Shown here: piece after piece, positions 34,997 to 38,725 of the stretch
How positions within the stretch are numbered: position 1 is the stretch's first letter
Layout: the number at the start of each line of letters is the position of its first letter
Source of the DNA: Alphaproteobacteria bacterium
GTDB taxonomy: Bacteria > Pseudomonadota > Alphaproteobacteria > SHVW01
Direction of reading: 5' to 3'
NCBI GenBank assembly: GCA_016869645.1
Contig: VGDO01000033.1
Coordinates: 1-38,725 of the forward strand
Length of the DNA stretch: 38,725 bases
Made by a program: the position numbers and the translations under genes
The notes under the pieces: model-generated
The model's input: the letters and a program-made list of their open reading frames with translations, nothing else
What the model was told of the DNA's origin: nothing
Database searches by the model: none

Positions 34997-35509
34997 TCAC
35001 ACGGGATAGATGACCGCCGTGTCGATGATCAGGGAGTCGTAGACGCAGCGCCGTTCCTTGAGCAGCAGCCTTCCGTCGCGGCGCACGAAGCGGTCGTAGT
35101 AGCGGCCGACCTGTTGGATCGTGGTCTTCTCGTCGACCAGCGTTTGATAGAGCACGTAGTTCGCCTGGGCGGCGATCGTGCCGTCGCCGGCGACCGATAG
35201 GATCCGAACGTTGTTGACGTGGTGCTGCAGGTAGCGCGGCGCGAACATCATCGACTTGGCGATGGCGAGCGCGCGGTCGCGCATCATGCCGATGCCTTCG
35301 CAGTAGACCAGGCCGACCCGCAGATTGGCGTCGTCGTTCTCCCGGCCCGTGATGATGTAGAACGCGTCGTCGGTGAAGAAGCGCGGCCATTCCTCGACAC
35401 GGCATGCATCGAGAACGGCAATGTACTCCGTATTGAACTCCTCGATCTCCAGGCGGAGCTCGCGCACGCTGGCGGGAAGCGGCGGCACGGCTTCGAGATC
35501 CTTCGGCAT
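34997..35509 (-). CDS. Aromatic-ring-hydroxylating dioxygenase beta subunit
   Basis: 170 residues of the NTF2/SnoaL-like fold typical of Rieske dioxygenase small subunits, which stabilise the alpha trimer. Family features are EFNTEYIAVLDACRVEEWPR, FFTDDAFYIITGREN and APRYLQHHVNNVRIL. I take ATG 35509; the GTG at 35515, overlapping the alpha stop as GTGA, adds two residues and is equally possible. It directly follows the alpha-subunit gene on the minus strand. No ferredoxin or reductase gene is present nearby. Confidence 0.92.
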   Translation of the reverse strand: MPKDLEAVPPLPASVRELRLEIEEFNTEYIAVLDACRVEEWPRFFTDDAFYIITGRENDDANLRVGLVYCEGIGMMRDRALAIAKSMMFAPRYLQHHVNNVRILSVAGDGTIAAQANYVLYQTLVDEKTTIQQVGRYYDRFVRRDGRLLLKERRCVYDSLIIDTAVIYPV

Positions 35510-35511
35510 GG

Positions 35512-36786
35512 TCACAGTCCCATCACGCCGCGGTAGTTGCGATACATCGAGCGGATCGCCGCTTCCGTGATGATCTTGTGCGTGGTGCCCTCCTCGCGAT
35601 CGCCGAGCGCCACGTAGTTGGTGTCGGAGACCGAGCGAACCATGCCCTGCTGGACGAACTTCATGGCCTCGTTGTCCTCCAGGCCGAGGAAGCCCGACGG
35701 CCCCATCAGATTGCCCTGGCGCAGGCGGTGGCGCGTCATCTCGTCGGTGTCGTCCTCGTAGCCGAACATGACCCAGATCATCAGGAACTCGTTCGGGCCC
35801 TGCGGCACGATGTGGCGCACGCCCAGCGTGTTGAGCTCGCGCTGGGTGATCAGGTTCGGCCAGATCGTCTGCATGGTGACGGTCCAGGGCGACTTGAATT
35901 CCTTGACGTAGTCGAGGAAGCGCTCGTCCTCGAGCTTCATACCTTCTTTGAAGGCGCGCATCTGCTTCTTGCTGTCGTCGTCGACGTTGAGCTTCTCATC
36001 CGGCCGCGCGGAGGCGAGCGTGCCGTGCCGGCCCGACGGATCGACGATCGTGCCGCACTTGTTGCCCGCTACCATCAGGCCGAAATTGACCAGGAAGGCG
36101 TGCAGCAAGGTCGCGTGATAGGGATCCTTGAGGTTCTCGTGATACATCTTCCAGTTGGCCGGCACCGTATTCCGGTAGTAGCCGAGCAGCTTCAGCTTGC
36201 GCCCGTCGAACAGTGCGTCGAAATCCTCCAGGACCGCGGGGCCGAGATAGTCCTCGATGCTCTCCATGTCCTTGGCGAAGGACGCGAACACGACGCCGCG
36301 CCGCGTCGTCACGCTCAGCTTCAGCAGGTTGTGGTCTTCCGGACGGAAATCCTTGGGCATGCCGCCTTCCTTGTTGAGGCCGCGGCGGAAGGGCACGCCG
36401 ATCAGATTTCCCGTGAGATCGTAGGTCCATTGGTGGTAGGGGCAGACGAATTCCTTGGTAGTTCCGACCTGCGGCCGGCAGAGCTCGGCGCCGCGATGCG
36501 CGCAGCGGTTCTCGAAGACATGGATCGAGCCGTCATTGTTGCGCGCCACGATGACCGGCGTCGGCCCGACGAACGACCGCTTGAAGCTGCCCGGCTGCGG
36601 GATCTCGCACTCGAGCGCCACGAAGTTCCAGGTCCGGCCGTGAAAGATGCGCTCGACCTCGCGCTCGTAGATCTCCTGGCTGGTGTAGACCCAGTCGGGG
36701 ATGAGCTGGAGATCGTCGTTCGGCCACACATGATTGGTAAGCGCGGCGGCGGAGTTGCTCAGATCGTCAGGCACTGCGTCCTCCAT
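35512..36786 (-). CDS. Aromatic-ring-hydroxylating dioxygenase alpha subunit (Rieske non-haem iron)
   Basis: 424 residues. The Rieske cluster ligands are C95-x-H97 (NRCAHRGAEL) and C115-xx-H118 (FVCPYHQWTYDL). The catalytic domain has the bridging Asp and iron ligands in ENLKDPYHATLLHAF: D221, H224 and H229, with a later Asp in GLEDNEAMKF as third iron ligand. The alpha/beta pair belongs to group I-III type oxygenases that dihydroxylate or hydroxylate aromatic acids and hydrocarbons. It needs an electron-donor reductase that must be encoded elsewhere. ATG 36786 has only a weak ribosome site. It is divergent from an ABM-type monooxygenase and a MarR gene, which suggests shared control from 36787-37032. 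Confidence 0.94.
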   Translation of the reverse strand: MEDAVPDDLSNSAAALTNHVWPNDDLQLIPDWVYTSQEIYEREVERIFHGRTWNFVALECEIPQPGSFKRSFVGPTPVIVARNNDGSIHVFENRCAHRGAELCRPQVGTTKEFVCPYHQWTYDLTGNLIGVPFRRGLNKEGGMPKDFRPEDHNLLKLSVTTRRGVVFASFAKDMESIEDYLGPAVLEDFDALFDGRKLKLLGYYRNTVPANWKMYHENLKDPYHATLLHAFLVNFGLMVAGNKCGTIVDPSGRHGTLASARPDEKLNVDDDSKKQMRAFKEGMKLEDERFLDYVKEFKSPWTVTMQTIWPNLITQRELNTLGVRHIVPQGPNEFLMIWVMFGYEDDTDEMTRHRLRQGNLMGPSGFLGLEDNEAMKFVQQGMVRSVSDTNYVALGDREEGTTHKIITEAAIRSMYRNYRGVMGL

Positions 36787-36892
36787 CCGGATCGGCGGCC
36801 GAACCGGTCAACTTCCGGTGGCGCCACTATCCCGCTGCCGCTCGAGGCGCGGGGCGCCAGGCGGCAGACCAGGGCATGGCCCCGGGAATTCC

Positions 36893-36970
36893 CTCAGCAT
36901 ACATCGCTTTTTACCGCCTGCAAACCGACGGCCCGGGGCCGCGTCAAAACTGCTCAGCATGCCGCTTTTC
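36893..36970. promoter_or_regulatory. Two direct repeats 60 bases apart in the divergent promoter region
   Basis: CTCAGCAT occurs at 36893-36900 and at 36953-36960. Each is followed within two to four bases by CGCTTTT (36905-36911 and 36963-36969), giving the half-conserved unit CTCAGCATRC-CGCTTTT twice. They lie in the 246-base gap between the dioxygenase alpha gene (minus) and the ABM-like gene (plus). An even 60-base spacing (about six helical turns) fits a regulator or activator binding pair. A short dyad, cttg-ttg-caag, near 37004-37015 is a second possible operator. Confidence 0.35.
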
Positions 36971-37032
36971 ACACCCCGACGGCCGCGCTATCGTCTGGAC
37001 CTGCCTTGTTGCAAGCATCTCGGGAGGAGCTT

Positions 37033-37407
37033 ATGGCACTCGTACCCCTGGCCAAGAGCGGCAACTACTTCCACATCTACGACTTTCGCGTGAAGCCGGG
37101 CAAAGGCGACGAGTTCATCAAGCAGTTCGACGAATTCGACTATTCCGACGCCAACCCCATGCACAAATCGCCGGCCCAGGTGAAGGACGGCGTGCTGTGC
37201 CGCGACGTCAACGACCCCGACCACTTCTACCTGGTCGGCGAATGGTCGGACATCAAGGTGCACGCGCAGATCCGCAAGTACCTGGCCGAGGAGATCAAGC
37301 CGAGCTTCGTCGGGCTGATCGAGGGTGGCAAGTTCGTGCCGACCTATGCGCAGATCGTGTCGAGCACGCCGCAGCACGTCCTCGACAAGGCGTCAGGCCA
37401 CAAGTAG
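37033..37407 (+). CDS. Small ABM/dimeric alpha-beta-barrel monooxygenase-like protein
   Basis: 124 residues. YFHIYDFRVKPGKGDEFIKQFDEF is the first beta-strand and helix of the ABM-type ferredoxin-like fold, and FYLVGEWSDIKVHAQ the conserved second half with Trp. Members are cofactor-free monooxygenases, isomerases or haem-degrading enzymes; the catalytic residues differ so much that the reaction cannot be assigned. ATG 37033 has an excellent ribosome site, GGGAGGAG, directly upstream. It is divergent from the Rieske dioxygenase and precedes the MarR gene, so it probably takes part in the same aromatic pathway. Confidence 0.75.
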   Translation: MALVPLAKSGNYFHIYDFRVKPGKGDEFIKQFDEFDYSDANPMHKSPAQVKDGVLCRDVNDPDHFYLVGEWSDIKVHAQIRKYLAEEIKPSFVGLIEGGKFVPTYAQIVSSTPQHVLDKASGHK

Positions 37408-37471
37408 GCGGCGTCCGCGCCACGGCAGCGTGGTCGGATAGCCGGCGTGACGCTCCGCGGGATGGTGCCAC

Positions 37472-38050
37472 ATGCGCAATGAGCCGCGCGGCGCTGCCGA
37501 TGGTGCCGCGCCGCGCCTGCCGCTGTGGTCGCGGCCGGGATATCTGATCCGGCGTCTGCACCAGATCCATTCGTCGCTGTTCTTCGAGGAATGCAAGCGG
37601 TTCAACATCACCCCCGTGCAATATGGCGTGCTGACCGCCCTTCATCACCGCCCCGGCAGCGACCAGGTGACGCTCGGCGCCGAGCTCGGCATCGATCGAA
37701 CCAACGTGGCCGACGTGCTCGAGCGGCTGTCGCGCCGCGGCATGATCCGCCGCGCGCGCAGCGAGCGCGACCGTCGCTCGATGATCGCCTTTCTGACGCG
37801 CAAGGGCGAAGCGTCCATGAACGAGATGTATGCGCACATGCAGCGCTCGCAGGAGCGTCTCATGGCGCCGCTGGCGCCGGAATTCCGCCCGGCCTTCATG
37901 GCGATGATCATCCAGATCATCGATGGCAACAATCATCTGGGCCGTACCGAGCTGCGCACCGACTTCGATGTCGAACAGATGTCGGCGCGCAAGTCGAAGA
38001 AAGCCAGGCGCGGCACACGCAAGCCGGCGCGCCGCACGGCGCCGCGCTGA
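37472..38050 (+). CDS. MarR-family transcriptional regulator
   Basis: 192 residues with the MarR winged helix: ITPVQYGVLTALHHRPG, TLGAELGIDRTNVADVLERL and the wing RRGMIRRARSERDRRSMIAFLT (about 46-112). MarR proteins usually repress neighbouring genes for aromatic breakdown until an aromatic acid or phenol binds. The C-terminal 25 residues are Lys/Arg rich (SARKSKKARRGTRKPARR), which could add non-specific DNA contact. Its position between the dioxygenase/ABM genes and a hydrolase points to local control; the repeats at 36893-36970 are candidate sites. Confidence 0.93.
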   Translation: MRNEPRGAADGAAPRLPLWSRPGYLIRRLHQIHSSLFFEECKRFNITPVQYGVLTALHHRPGSDQVTLGAELGIDRTNVADVLERLSRRGMIRRARSERDRRSMIAFLTRKGEASMNEMYAHMQRSQERLMAPLAPEFRPAFMAMIIQIIDGNNHLGRTELRTDFDVEQMSARKSKKARRGTRKPARRTAPR

Positions 38051-38204
38051 CCTGCGCCCGCGTCGACACTGGCGCGGGACGCGAGACCTCTATCGCGCAC
38101 TCTGCAATCGGCTACAGTGACGGTTCGCCTTGTCGCGTGGCATGAAATTGTCATATCCGGCCGCGCGGCACGCATCACATCGCAACCGTCGATGGAGACA
38201 TATC

Positions 38205-38510
38205 ATGTTCGTCCGGATCGCAACCGACCTTCGCGTCACGCTCGAGGAGCCGCACGACTTCAAGCGCTTTCACGTCGAGATTCCGCGCTCCGTCGACGCT
38301 GCTGCCGCGTCCCGCGCGCTGGGCGCAACGGCCCGGCTCGAGGGATCGGACAAGGCCTGGGTGAGCGAGACGGCCCTGCGCGGCTGGCCCAGCGTGCGCG
38401 ACGACAAGGCGTGGCAGGATTCCTTCGGCGGCATGCTCGCCTATGCCCGCAAGAAGGGCTGGATCGACGAGGCGACGGGCGCCATCCAGGCACATATCGA
38501 GTGGAAGTGA
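38205..38510 (+). CDS. Small protein of unknown function (101 residues)
   Basis: I do not recognise this family. The protein is soluble, with no signal peptide or membrane segment; it is mixed charged, with SETALRGWPSVRDDKAWQDS and MLAYARKKGWIDEATGAI suggesting two helices in the C-terminal half. GGAGA precedes ATG 38205, and the hydrolase start overlaps its stop (GTGA), which strongly supports translation and a shared role. The 154 bases upstream, after the MarR stop, show no convincing promoter or hairpin. Confidence 0.75.
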   Translation: MFVRIATDLRVTLEEPHDFKRFHVEIPRSVDAAAASRALGATARLEGSDKAWVSETALRGWPSVRDDKAWQDSFGGMLAYARKKGWIDEATGAIQAHIEWK

Positions 38511-38725
38511 GTCCCAAAACGCCGCGGCACGACGATCGGACCGGGCGCGTGGTCGATCACGACGGCACGCGCTACCGGGTCGACGGCGCCGGCCATCCGC
38601 TCGTGCTGATCCATGGCGTCGGCATGGACCTGACCATGTGGGACGCCCAGACGGCAGCGCTCGGGCGCCATCTGACTGTCATCCGCTACGACATGCTCGG
38701 CCATGGCGGCAGCGCCATGGCTCCC
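38507..38725 (+). CDS. Alpha/beta-fold hydrolase, N-terminal part (runs off the window)
   Basis: 73 residues are visible. PLVLIHGVGMDLTMWDAQ is the oxyanion-hole strand and loop (HG) of alpha/beta hydrolases and VIRYDMLGHGGS is the second family signature, as in 3-oxoadipate enol-lactonase and ring-cleavage product hydrolases. The nucleophile motif lies beyond 38725. The GTG start overlaps the stop of the small upstream gene. Next to a Rieske dioxygenase and a MarR gene, a role in ring-cleavage product or lactone hydrolysis is likely but unproven. Confidence 0.85.
   Translation, partial: MSPKTPRHDDRTGRVVDHDGTRYRVDGAGHPLVLIHGVGMDLTMWDAQTAALGRHLTVIRYDMLGHGGSAMAP

Noticed and set aside
35578..37407. 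609-codon plus-strand open frame opposite the Rieske alpha gene
   Set aside because: Only its last 124 codons (from ATG 37033) are a real gene with its own ribosome site; the rest is antisense to the dioxygenase.

Overview
The window is high-GC, densely packed chromosomal DNA of the kind found in metabolically versatile soil Alphaproteobacteria (Reyranella, Bradyrhizobium and other Hyphomicrobiales or Rhodospirillales relatives). This placement is an inference from GC-rich codon use, Tat-exported binding proteins, many importers and Cox-like molybdenum hydroxylases; there is no rRNA or tRNA to anchor it. I see no phage, insertion sequence, CRISPR array or RNA gene. The theme is uptake and oxidative breakdown of organic compounds: two complete ABC importers of polyamine/opine, taurine/nitrate or branched-chain amino-acid type flank one importer without a binding protein, with oxidoreductases placed between them.

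Region 1 (1-3509): the tail of a probable flavin-dependent monooxygenase, a frameshifted NicX/M29-like metalloenzyme, and, on the other strand, a fused NDP-forming acyl-CoA synthetase. Region 2 (3857-13145): a long operon of two tandem paralogous binding proteins, two permeases, an M24 peptidase-like protein, the ATPase, a PuuB/DadA-like FAD oxidase without a normal start codon, a SAM methyltransferase and a crotonase. Region 3 (13230-15531): a LysR regulator followed by a TauD-type Fe(II)/2-oxoglutarate dioxygenase.

Region 4 (15783-24169): permease, permease and ATPase of a second polyamine-type importer that has no ABC-type binding protein of its own, then an orphan TakP-like TRAP binding protein, then a three-gene molybdenum hydroxylase (Mo subunit, FAD subunit, and a 2Fe-2S subunit fused to a CoxG domain). 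The active-site loop is not that of CO dehydrogenase. Region 5 (24248-29168): a taurine/nitrate-type ABC importer and a large exported protein with one haem-c motif and propeller-like repeats. Region 6 (29206-33912, minus strand): a complete branched-chain amino-acid-type importer, divergent from an SDR dehydrogenase. Region 7 (34997-38725): a Rieske ring-hydroxylating dioxygenase (alpha and beta), divergent from a small ABM-like monooxygenase, a MarR regulator, an unknown 101-residue protein and the start of an alpha/beta hydrolase.

The genes read as several transport-plus-oxidation modules. The most unusual is 15783-29168, where importers, a non-CO Cox-like hydroxylase and a possible periplasmic haem protein sit side by side. 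Four of the five binding-protein genes are followed by a strong hairpin without a U-tract, and three intergenic gaps carry members of a small GC-rich palindromic repeat family with compensatory stem changes.
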